Shown: piece after piece, positions 43,001-55,000 of the stretch
Position numbering within the stretch: position 1 is the stretch's first letter
Layout: every line of letters begins with the position of its first letter
Assembly: GCF_963678635.1 (NCBI RefSeq)
Contig: NC_087064.1
Location: 1,767,688-1,831,687 of the forward strand
Source of the DNA: Symsagittifera roscoffensis
Lineage: Eukaryota; Xenacoelomorpha; Acoela; Convolutidae
DNA: 64,000 bases
Direction: 5' to 3'
Made by a program: the position numbers and the translations under genes
Notes under the pieces: generated by a model
The model's input: only the letters and a program-made list of their open reading frames with translations
What the model was told of the DNA's origin: nothing
Database searches by the model: none

Positions 43001-46000
43001 TTGTTCAGATGGCTCACCACAGGCGTCGTTGCAACGAAATGTTCAGCTGAGCGGGTTTTGAAGTGTCAAATATGTGGCCGACATCGCAGGCAGAACAACC
43101 TGTTGATACGATAACGAAACCATATAACGCATGCAGGTATATTAATACCCTTAGATAAGAATCCAGGAGTAAGACTAGAGTTGGCATTGAACTAGTACCA
43201 CCTAAAAGCGGTACATTATGTACCGGTACGTACTAGTACATGTACTGATACCTTAGAAAATGGATATTTTCATGAAGGAAATTTCATTCGGAATATAAAT
43301 TGAGACATTTCATTTCATTAACATCATCAAGTAGAACAGAGTTAATGTAAATAAAAGTCAACTTTTGATTCTGTAGCACTCAAGGCGATTTCGTTTCTTG
43401 GAGTGTAGAAAGTCCAGTATGTTCCAAGTTTTTTCACTGGCTGCGTTTGAAGGCGGAATACTGAAATTACGAAAAACATTTTTTCCTAGTTTAGGAATAC
43501 GCAGTAACCAAAAAAATACTCGCTTTTTTTCTCATCGTTCATAGTAACAAACTCTGATAAATAGGAGTTGAGTTTGCTATTAAAGGTTTCAAACTCCTCC
43601 ACATCGGGGTTAAAAACACTGCCGTATTTTCTTAAGTGGCGTACTGTTCCTACCATTCGGTTCTGAAGAATGTTTTTCGGTCTAAGAATGTACGCGAAAC
43701 CCATCGACTCGGTATGCAGAAAGTTGCGCCGCTTTTCAACCAACTTGACGTATTTTGTACGATCAGTTGGGTCAGTCAACTTTTCGTAGTGGTCCATTAT
43801 TTTTCGGTCCATGATTTTGGAAATTGATTTCTTAAAGAATATATTTTTTTTCGGGGTTTTCGTTTTTAATTAGAGCTCTGAATAAACAGAATATGAATCA
43901 ATGTTTACTGCATGAAACGTTTTCGGTTAAAATCGATCATCAGCATTTAACTCTGAAACATGAGCAATCGTAACAAAACATCAAAAATCAAACAAAAAGC
44001 AACGTGGAATGCGAAATAGCACCATTGTGGAAAATCTAACGTGACGAGGAAACCTCCTAACAACTGAAGAAACAGTTATACCCTGATGGTCAGGTAGCGC
44101 TGGCGCTAATCCTCCCGGGAGTTGAGATGTGATTTCAGGTGGTCGATGCGCAGCGCTTCGAATGTTAATAGCATGGAAGATTCTGAATTTTTGTCGATAA
44201 TTGATTTGATTACTCAAATTCGTTGACGACAATTGTTCAGATGGCTCACCACAGGCGTCGTTGCAACGAAATGTTCAGCTGAGCGGGTTTTGAAGTGTCA
44301 AATATGTGGCCGACATCGCAGGCAGAACAACCTGTTGATACGATAACGAAACCATATAACGCATGCAGGTATATTAATACCCTTAGATAAGAATCCAGGA
44401 GTAAGACTAGAGTTGGCATTGAACTAGTACCACCTAAAAGCGGTACATTATGTACCGGTACGTACTAGTACATGTACTGATACCTTAGAAAATGGATATT
44501 TTCATGAAGGAAATTTCATTCGGAATATAAATTGAGACATTTCATTTCATTAACATCATCAAGTAGAACAGAGTTAATGTAAATAAAAGTCAACTTTTGA
44601 TTCTGTAGCACTCAAGGCGATTTCGTTTCTTGGAGTGTAGAAAGTCCAGTATGTTCCAAGTTTTTTCACTGGCTGCGTTTGAAGGCGGAATACTGAAATT
44701 ACGAAAAACATTTCTTCCTAGTTTAGGAATACGCAGTAACCAAAAAAATACTCGCTTTTTCTCTCATCGTTCATAGTAACAAACTCTGATAAATAGGAGT
44801 TGAGTTTGCTATTAAAGGTTTCAAACTCCTCCACATCGGGGTTAAAAACACTGCCGTATTTTCTTAAGTGGCGTACTGTTCCTACCATTCGGTTCTGAAG
44901 AATGTTTTTCGGTCTAAGAATGTACGCGAAACCCATCGACTCGGTATGCAGAAAGTTGCGCCGCTTTTCAACCAACTTGACGTATTTTGTACGATCAGTT
45001 GGGTCAGTCAACTTTTCGTAGTGGTCCATTATTTTTCGGTCCATGATTTTGGAAATTGATTTCTTAAAGAATATATTTTTTTCGCGTTTTTCGTTTTTAA
45101 TTAGAGCTCTGAATAAACAGAATATGAATCAATGTTTACTGCCTGAAACGTTTTCGGTTAACTTTGATCATCAGCATTTAAATCTGAAACATGAGCAAAT
45201 GTAACAAAACATCAAAAATCAAACAAAAAGCAACCTGGAATGCGAAATAGCACCATTGTGGAAAATCTAACGTGACGAGGAAACCTCACAACTACTAAAG
45301 AAACAGTTATACCCTGATGGTCAGGTAGCGCTGGCGCTACTCCTCCCGGGTGATGAGATGTGGTTTCAGGCGGTCGATGTGCAGCGCTTCGAATGTTAAT
45401 AGCATGGAAGATTCTGAATTTGTCGATAATTGATTACTCAAATTCGTTGAGACCACCACAATTGTTCAGATGACTCTCCACAGGCGTCGTTGCAACGAAA
45501 TGTTCAGCTGAGCGGGTTTTGAAGTGTCAAATATGTGGCCGACATCGCAGGCAGAACAACCTGTTGATACGATAACGAAACCATATAACGCATGCAGGTA
45601 TATTAATACCCTTAGATAAGAATCCAGGAGTAAGACTAGAGTTGGCATTGAACTAGTACCACCTAAAAGCGGTACATTATGTACCGGTACGTACTAGTAC
45701 ATGTACTGATACCTTAGAAAATGGATATTTTCATGAAGGAAATTTCATTCGGAATATATATTGAGACAATTCATTTCATTAACATCATCAAGTAGAACAG
45801 AGTTAATGTAAATACAAGTCAACTTTTCGATTCTGTAGCACTCAAGGCGATTTCGTTTCGTGGAGTGTAGAAAGTCCAGTATGTTTCAAGTTTTTTCACT
45901 GGCTGCGTTTGAAGGCGGAATACTGAAAACACGAATAGCATTTTTTCCTAGTTTAGGACTACGCAAAAACCCCGAACAACTCGCTTTTTCTTTCATCTTT

Positions 46001-49000
46001 CATAGTAACAAACTCTGATAAATAGGAGTTGAGTTTGCTATTAAAGATTTCAAACTCCTCCACATCGGGGTAAAAAACACTGTCATATTTTCGTAAGTGG
46101 CGTATGGTGTCGCCTCTATCTGTTCCTACCATTCGGTTCTGAAGAGTGTTTTCGGTCTAAGAATGTACGCGAAACCCATCGACTCGGTATGCAGAAAATT
46201 GCGCCGCTTTTCAACCAACTTGACATATTTTGTACGATCAGTTGGGTCAGTCAACTTTTCGTAGTGGTCCATTATTTTTCGGTCCATGATTTTGGAAATT
46301 GATTTCTTAAAGAATATATTTTTTTTCGGGGTTTTCGTTTTTAATTAGAGCTCTGAATAAACAGAATATGAATCAATGTTTACTGCATGAAACGTTTTCG
46401 GTTAAAATTGATCATCAGCATTTAACTCTGAAACATGAGCAAATGTAACAAAACATCAAAATCAAACAAAAAGCAACGTGGAATGCGAAATAGCACCATT
46501 GAGGAAAATCTAATGTGACGGACGAGGAAACCTCGCAACAACTGAAGAAACAGTTATGCCCGGATGGTCAGGTAGCGCTGGCGCTACTCCTCCCGGGAGT
46601 TGAGATGTGGTTTCAGGCGGCCGATGTGCAGCGCTTCGAATGTTAATAGCATGGAAGGTTCTGAATTTTTGTCGATAATTGATTACGCAAGTTCGTTGAG
46701 ACCACAGTTGTTCAGATGGCTCACCACAGGCGTCGTTGCAACAAAATGTTCAGCTGAGCGGGTTTCGAAGTGTCAAATATGTGGCCGACATCGCAGGCAG
46801 AACAACCTGTTCATACAATAACGAAACCATATAACGCATGTAGGTATATTAATAACCTTTGATAAGAATCCAGGAGTAAGACTAGAGTTGGCAATGAACT
46901 AATACCACCTAAAAGCGGTAATAAACTATTCTAATTCTAAGTGTCTATGTACAAGGTATGTACATAAGCTTAATTGTTAAAACGATAAAAGGAAGTAGTT
47001 GAATTAAGACGTTAAAAAGGACAACTGAACTTCCGTTCATATCGACCGATGGTCGTAACTAAACTGATATTAATTAAAATACCGAAGGTCATTATAACAA
47101 ACTAAAAACAAATCACAACATTTCCCACCGGGAAAAAAATGAAACTGCAAACTAACTATATAACTCTATATACACCCTTTTTCCCCCTCAGAAAATGGAA
47201 GAAATTTTACTAACTGCGCCCAGAAGGGTCTTTCGAGGTCGGGTCAGATAATTTTGAGTTCGAAGAATTTTCGAGGAGTTGGGTCTTCGTGGTTGATGCT
47301 GCAAGTCTGCCCGTCGGGAGTGAGTTTCTTGAAGACCTTGACAACGTAGTTTCTGCGACTAGGATCTGTCTGGGAGGTGCCTCCGCTAATGGAGTCAAAA
47401 GATCCGAAGGAGAGTTGACCGAGAAATTAGACAATTCCGGTGCCTGAGAGAATACAGAAGTTATCGCCCCTAGGTCGTCTTTCTCTTGCACCACGTCTAT
47501 AAATCGTCGATTACCGTAAAACTGTGGGCGGCCCACATTTCTACGTGGTCTGGAGTTTCTGGTCTTTGGAGTCACACTGGTCGTCTGTTCCGGAATACTG
47601 TCTATCATAATAGGATTATCCTGTGATCCTACACTAGTATTCGCGTCGTGTATGACTACAATCTCCCGTGAGTCGTTGTTTGCTGTCCCTTCTGAGCTCA
47701 ATGGTGGGGTTTCGGCATGACCTGTAATACTTAAGACCTGATTAGTCTCGGTGTAGGAGTTTTGAGGTACGTTATTATTGGTCACATCGTCTAAGTAATC
47801 CTCGATTATCCCGTCCCACGAATCTAGATTTAAGGAAGATGAACCTGAAGAAAGTTTTGGAGAGTCTTGAGTGGCCGAGCTCAGAGTCGGTGCGCTGGTC
47901 CCTGAACTGATAATCTCCGTTCTCGGGGTGCCTTGTCTCGAGTGGCCAGCTGATATCGATCCAGCTTTCTTCGGTGGTGAGAGTTTCCTTTTCCCAGCTA
48001 AACTCGAATGAATATGAGTATTATGCCCAGTGGGTGTCCGATTCACTATTATCTTTGTGGGCCCCGGGAGTATTTTTCCTTTTATAGCCAGATCCGATTT
48101 ACGTAAAACGTGACCATTGTCGAGGGTAACTGTGTGCTCTGAAGAGTCATTATATCCTTCTTAACTAGATTAAAATAAGGGTCCCCATTTTTTCTGTTAG
48201 ACGCCTTTCTATATAAGTTACCTCCCGTTACTGCTTTTCTTTTTCCCAGTGGATCTAGCGTTCGGGTAGTGTCATCCGGGGTTGTGCGTAGGCTAAACGT
48301 CCTAGCTAATGTCAAGTTTTCTTCTGGGTCCGACGTGCTGTCCCTTTCCTCGTCCAGATAGCCATCTTCTGCCCCGTCGTGTAATTCCCAGTTAGTAGCC
48401 CGCTCTTTGGACAATATAGCCTTTCCTTTATCTAAATGGTCAGTATTGGACATAAGATTTTTCCACCTAATTTCGCTACTCTATTAAAATGCTTTTCAAA
48501 CGGGGTACAGCCGATCGCCGTTTGCTTTGAGATTCTCAGATTCCAGATGATTTTCTCGATCGAATCGTTTAGAGATGGTTTGGGTATTTCGAATGACATT
48601 GCCAGTAATTTCGATTTAATTGTTTACACAAGTCTTTCAACTAGCCCGTTGGATCTGTGGTCTCCGACCGTACAGTAAATGATTTCTATATTAAATTTAT
48701 CGCAGAAGTTTTTGAAATCATGTGAAAGAAAGCATGACCCATGGTCAACTCTAATTTTTCTTGGGAAACCGTGAAGATGACAGTAATCGTTTAGGAATGA
48801 AATTACGTTTCTTGTAGAGGTGTTATTGACAATCTTGGCCGAAGGAAACTTAGTGTAGCTGTCGATACAAAGAAGAATGTATTTGTTGTTACCCCAACTA
48901 GCGTCCAACAGTCCCGCAAAATCCAAATTAATTTCTTCGTTCGCGAATGTCAATGTCGGGAGTTTCGAAATATTATTGGTGCCTAGTATCACTTTGATGT

Positions 49001-52000
49001 TCTTACCCGCTTTTAAACATTGGGTACATGTTCTCCCGTGATGGTAGATTTCCCGGTAAATATGTGGCCACCACAAATATTCTGCGAGGGATTTCATCCC
49101 GAACTGTCCTGGGTGAGTCTCGTGTAACATAGAATTAAAAATTCCCCTGATGGTAGCTGGGACGACTAGTTTGTTGTCTAAAAAGAGTAGTTCATCCTTC
49201 ACGTGTAAGTCTTTAGTGTAGTTCTTCATGTAAGTCCCGTGTATGCCCATCGGTCGATTCCTCTTTATCGTCTCTATCAGATCCCACAGCACCTTGTCTT
49301 CTCTAGTCATGATCTGAAGCAATTTCTTCGAACAGTGGTTCTCTGGGCGAATTGGGGAATTTGGCAAATTCAGATCGGCCTTATATCTTCTTAAGAGATC
49401 TGCGTGGTCGGGTGGAAGTCTGTCGTCTCTGAATTTGAGAGCAATATTATGTTCTTCGGGGATAATCAAAAGGGGTTCGTTCACTTTGTCCATTGGGAGT
49501 TCTTGTTTTTTCTTGTTAGGTGGTATGAGGTGTCTGTTTAGAAGTAAAAAATGTAAGAGGACTTTGTCCGAAAAAGTAATACTTTTAAAATTAAATTTTG
49601 AATTATCGACTGGTTGACAATTTGTAGTACAATTTTCTGTCCGAGAATGATTGTTGTGGCAAATTTTTATCGACTGGGCGATACAAGATATGATAGCAGC
49701 AATAATCTTGAGATTGAGTAAAGCTAACGAGCTATTCAGCTGATTCTGACCAATCACGTCGCTTGAATTTTCGTTTCCCGATGGGATTGTATTAACTCAT
49801 GAATTAGTATTTACAGCGACCGTTGGTCTATCTACAGAATTTACAGTAAGTAATTTAGAATCTATTTTAGTCGATAAAATGTTCTGAATTCTGTCGATTG
49901 AAGCGACTACAAATTCGTCGTCATAATGTGAAATTGGAAGGGCTTTGCCCGAAGGAAGTCTAGATAAAAGGTCAGTAAAGCCCATGTCCTTTCCTGGTAA
50001 ATGAGAAATTTTAAAATTGAAAGGTAAGAGTCTGTTTACCCAGCGGGTCAATCGACTGTGCATCGTTTTATTGCCATGATTTGCCGAAAGTGCTGATAGT
50101 AATGCTTTATGGTCAGTGACTATTTGGAATTCTGTTCCGTACAGGTAGTTTCTGAAATGTTCTGCAGCCCATACGACTCCCAGCAACTCTAGTTCGTTGG
50201 TAGAATCTTTCATTTCATGGTTGTTTAAAAATCTGGATGCAAATGCGATTGTTTTCCATTGGTCGTCCTGTAATTGTTCTAGGGTAGCCCCTAGTCCGCT
50301 ATGTGAAGCGTCCGTTTTTAGTCTTGTCTTCTCTTTTATATCAAAGTGGCTGTTTTCTGCAATATTTACAATTTCCGTTTTTAACTTCTCAAACGCTATT
50401 GAATGGCTGGTATCCCATTTGTATAGCGATTTTTTGTTTAGAAGAGGTCGAAGAGGGGAGCTTAACGTGGATAAATTAGGGACGAATTTTACATATTGGT
50501 TTATTGAGCCGAAAAATGAGCGAAGTTCAGAAATATTCTTCGGGGTTGGCAAATTTTTTATTGCGTCGGCTCTACCGACCAACGGTCGTACTCCATTGCC
50601 TGAGATCTTGAAGCCAAGCCATTCGATGTGAGATTTAAAAAATGCGCATTTCCCCCATTTCACTGCCATGTTGTTCTTATCTAAGATTGATAAAATTTTG
50701 TGCACTATTGCTTTATGTTCTTCCAGCGATCCACGCGAGGCTACCAGGATGTCGTCTATGTAACAATTTGTAAACGGGATATTTTTCGACATTGAGTCCA
50801 TGACCCGTTGGAATTCATTGGGCATGTCTCCTAATCCGTAAAATCCCGTTAGAAACCGATACGTTCCTGTCGTTTCGCCGCCTACTATGCTAAAATTGCA
50901 CTGTTTACTGGTTTGATTGCAAAGTTGAAGTTGGCTATATGCGTTTTTCAGGTCTAAGTTACTAAACCACACTCGCCCGTTGGGTTTTTCTGAAATTTGG
51001 AGTGCCACGTTATCAATCAGCTCATGGATATTCGGCATTTGATACTTATTTTTAAAAATTTGACCATTTAAAAGCTTGTAATCCAGTGCCAGTTTTATTG
51101 AAGTATCCTTTTTCCGAGTGATTACAATTGGACTGATGAAGCAATCTTCGTCGCATTTCTGTAACTTTATTATGTGACCTTCTTTTTCCATTCTTTTTAA
51201 TTCATCGTTCACTGCCGCGAGTAAATGGAGTGGTACTCTTCTCCCTTTGGACTGTATTGGTTTAAAAGGTGTGTGAAAATGGGTTACCTTCCGATCGTTA
51301 GGTATTTTCCCCACTCTAGTGAATAAGTTCTTAAACTCATTAAAAATGTTGTCTGATAAAGAAGGTAAGTTTTTGTACTCACTCTCAAGTGTGGGTTGAT
51401 TGACCATACAGATTGGTTGTGGGCATTTCCTCTGCAAAATTTCTATGCCCAGTTTGGGTAAATTGTCGTTCCCCAATATGTTACGCTCGTGTCCGCCGGT
51501 TATGAAGAATGGGGTTTCTTCGCTGATCCACCCATTGGACTGTGTTCTGACAATTATTTTTCCCAAGATATTGATCGTATCGTTGGTGAATCCGCAGTAT
51601 AGGTCTTTTATTCTTTTCTCCACTGGGTGTATCTTGAGGTTTGGGTATCTTAGTTTAATTTCATGTAGAACATTCTGTTTTAAAAAGCTTACAGGACTTG
51701 CTGAATCTACCGGTATGTTCATATTTACAATCATGTCCCAGCCAATGCCTAGGTTCAGGAGTTTCTTTGTTTCAAGACCATTATTGTCGTAAATAGTTCT
51801 GACACTCAACACCGAGAAGTCGTCATCGTCACTCTGTCCGTACTCATTCCACGCATTTATCACGTCGCATGATTCTTGTTCTTCCATCCACGAGTTTTCC
51901 GGAGGTGTGTATGTACAATTCTCAGTATTTACGAAATTATTTGATACATTATTTACAGATGGTCTCTTATTGCGTGATTTACATAATTTGGCGAAGTGTC

Positions 52001-55000
52001 CCTTATAGTTGCAATTTTTACAGGTTATGTCCTTCGCTGGGCAAACGTTTAAGTGCCCTTTCGTAAATGTATTTCCGCATTTCATGCATGAGTTACTCCT
52101 TTCGATGTTTAAGCTTGGTTCTTTTTTTGATATGATTGTGGTTAATAAAAGATTTAAAAGTTGTCCCGTTGGTCGATGACCGTGACATATTTGTCAGTTT
52201 CTGGTGGTTAAAATATCCTTTTTCATCGATTAGGGCTTGATTAAGTGCTTCCGACGGGCTTATGGTAGCTGAAAGTAGCTTCCTCTGGGTGTCTGTGTTC
52301 TTCATATTGCAAATGAAGATATCCCTTATCCATTCTGCCTCGTCGGATTCCTTGATGTTGCACGTGCTGGCTAGGTCCGTCAGTGCTCCCCAGAATTGTT
52401 CGTACGACTCACGATCTTTTTGTTTTCGATTTAGAAGTTTATATCTTTCGAACGTAGTATTGGGCGGTTTGTTAAATGCTGCGTCTAGTAGAGTCCAGAA
52501 CTCAGAGAACGATATTGCTAGAATCTTGACTCTCGGGTTCTTTTGTGTAAAAACTCTTTTTCCTTCGCTCCCTAGGGCTAAAAATAAAATTGATCGCAGT
52601 TTCTTGTCCGCCTCCGTTCGTCTCATTCCATTAAAATATTTTTCTCTTCGTTGATCCGTTTCTCTTCTGCGGATTCGTACTGTTTCATTGTGCTTTTGTT
52701 CCTGCTCTCTCTGTTGGCTTTTTCCGCGTCCGACTCGCTGCCTGTCGCCTGTTCCAAAATTGGAATTTGCGTCTCCGGTATCTCTGGTCCATGTAGGCTC
52801 TCTAAATCCAGATTTTCTTTCGCAATGATCGCCAATTGGAATTGGTCGCTCTATTGGGTCCAGGCATGCGGTGGCTCTAGGGTGTGATTAGGCCAAAAGG
52901 GGGGAATTCCACGCACGTTCGAATCATATGACTGCGCCATAATAAACTATTCTAATTCTAAGTGTCTATGTACAAGGTATGTACATAAGCTTAATTGTTA
53001 AAACGATAAAAGGAAGTAGTTGAATTAAGACGTTAAAAAGGACAACTGAACTTCCGTTCATATCGACCGATGGTCGTAACTAAACTGGTATTAATTAAAA
53101 TACCGAAGGTCATTATAACAAACTAAAAACAAATCACAACAAGCGGTACATTATGTACCGGTACGTACTAGTACATGTTTTGATACCTTAGAAATGGATA
53201 TTTTCATGAAGGAAATTTCATTCGGAATGTATATTGAGACAATTCATTTCATTAACATCATCAAGTAGAACAGAGTTAATGTAAATACAAGTCAACTTTT
53301 CGATTCTGTAGCACTGAACGCGATTTCGTTTCTTGGAGTGTAGAAAGTCCAGTATGTTCTAAGTTTTTTTACTGGCTGCGTTTGAAGGCGGAATACTGAA
53401 AACATGAATAGCAATTTTTCCTAGTTTAGGACTACGTAGTAACCCCGAACAACTCGCTTTTTCTTTCATCTTTCATAGTAACAAACTCTGATAAATAGGA
53501 GTTGAGTTTGCTATTAAAGATTTCAAACTCCTCCACATTGGTGTAAAAAACACTGCCGTATTTTCGTAAGTGGCGTATGGTGACGACTCTATCTATTCCT
53601 ACCATTCGGTTCTGAAGAATGTTTTTCGGTCTAAGACTGTACGCGAAAACCATCGACTCGGTATGCAGAAAGTTCCGCCGCTTTTCAACCAACTTGACGT
53701 ATATTGCACGATCAGTATGGTCAGTCAACTTTTCGTAGTGGTCCATGATTTTTCGGTCCATGATTTTTGAAATCGATTTCTTAAAGAATATATTTTTTTT
53801 TCGCGTTTTTCGTTTTTAATTAGAGCTCTGAATAAACAGAATATGAATCAATGTTTACTGCCTGAAACGTTTTCGGTTAACTTTGATCATCAGCATTTAA
53901 ATCTGAAACATGAGCAAATGTAACAAAACATCAAAAATCAAACAAAAAGCAACCTGGAATGCGAAATAGCACCATTGTGGAAAATCTAACGTGACGAGGA
54001 AACCTCACAACTACTAAAGAAACAGTTATACCCTGATGGTCAGGTAGCGCTGGCGCTACTCCTCCCGGGTGTTGAGATGTGGTTTCAGGCGGTCGATGTG
54101 CAGCGCTTCCAATGTTAATAGCATGGAAGATTCTGAATTTGTCGATAATTGATTACTCAAATTCGTTGAGACCACCACAATTGTTCAGATGACTCACCAC
54201 AGGCGTCGTTGCAACGAAATGTTCAGCTGAGCGGGTTTTGAAGTGTCAAATATGTGGCCGACATCGCAGGCAGAACAACCTGTTCATACGATAACGAAAC
54301 CATATAACGCATGCAGGTATATTAATACCCTTAGATAAGAATCCAGGAGTAAGACTAGAGTTGGCAATGAACTAGTACCACCTAAAAGCGGAGCATTATG
54401 TACTGGTACGTACTAGTACATGTACTGATACCTTAGAAAATGGATATTTTCATGAAGGAAATTTCATTCGGAATATATATTGAGACATTTCATTTCATTA
54501 ACATCATCAAGTAGAACAGAGTTAATGTAAATAAAAGTCAACTTTTGATTCTGAAGCACTCAAGGCGATTTCGTTTCTTGGAGTGTAGAAAGTCCAGTAT
54601 GTTCCAAGTTTTTTCACTGGCTGCGTTTGAAGGCGGAATACTGAAAACACGAAAAGCATTTTTTCCCAGTTTAGGAATACGCAGTAACCAAAAAAAAAAC
54701 TCGCTTTTTCTCTCATCGTTCATAGTAACAAACTCTGATAAATAGGAGTTGAGTTTGCTATTGAAGGTTTCAAACTCCTCCACATCGGGGTTAAAAACAC
54801 TGCCGTATTTTCTTAAGTGGCGTATGGAGTCGACTCTCTCTGTTCCTACCATTCGGTCCTGAAGAATGTTTTTCGGTGTATGAATGTACGCAAAACCCAT
54901 TAACTCGGTATGCGTTTGAAAGTTTCACCGCTTTTTAACCAACTTGACGTAAATTGCTTGATCAATTGGGTCCGTCAACTTTTCGTAGTGGTCCATGAGT

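Larger units (their letters stand above)
46919..53141 (-). mobile_element. LTR retrotransposon element 2: Ty3/gypsy, 6.2 kb
   Basis: 202-bp LTRs, a primer-binding site directly inside the 5' LTR, and gag-protease-RT-RNase H-integrase on the minus strand. Inserted in array unit 8 with target duplication AGCGG. The LTRs differ at one base of 202, so the insertion is recent. Knuckles, protease, RT, RNase H and integrase are all in one frame, which suggests a single gag-pol frame now broken by two compensating shifts in gag and three interruptions later on. The RT keeps its Y-I-D-D box. It is a 3-fold smaller and more conventional relative of element 1. Confidence 0.9.
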
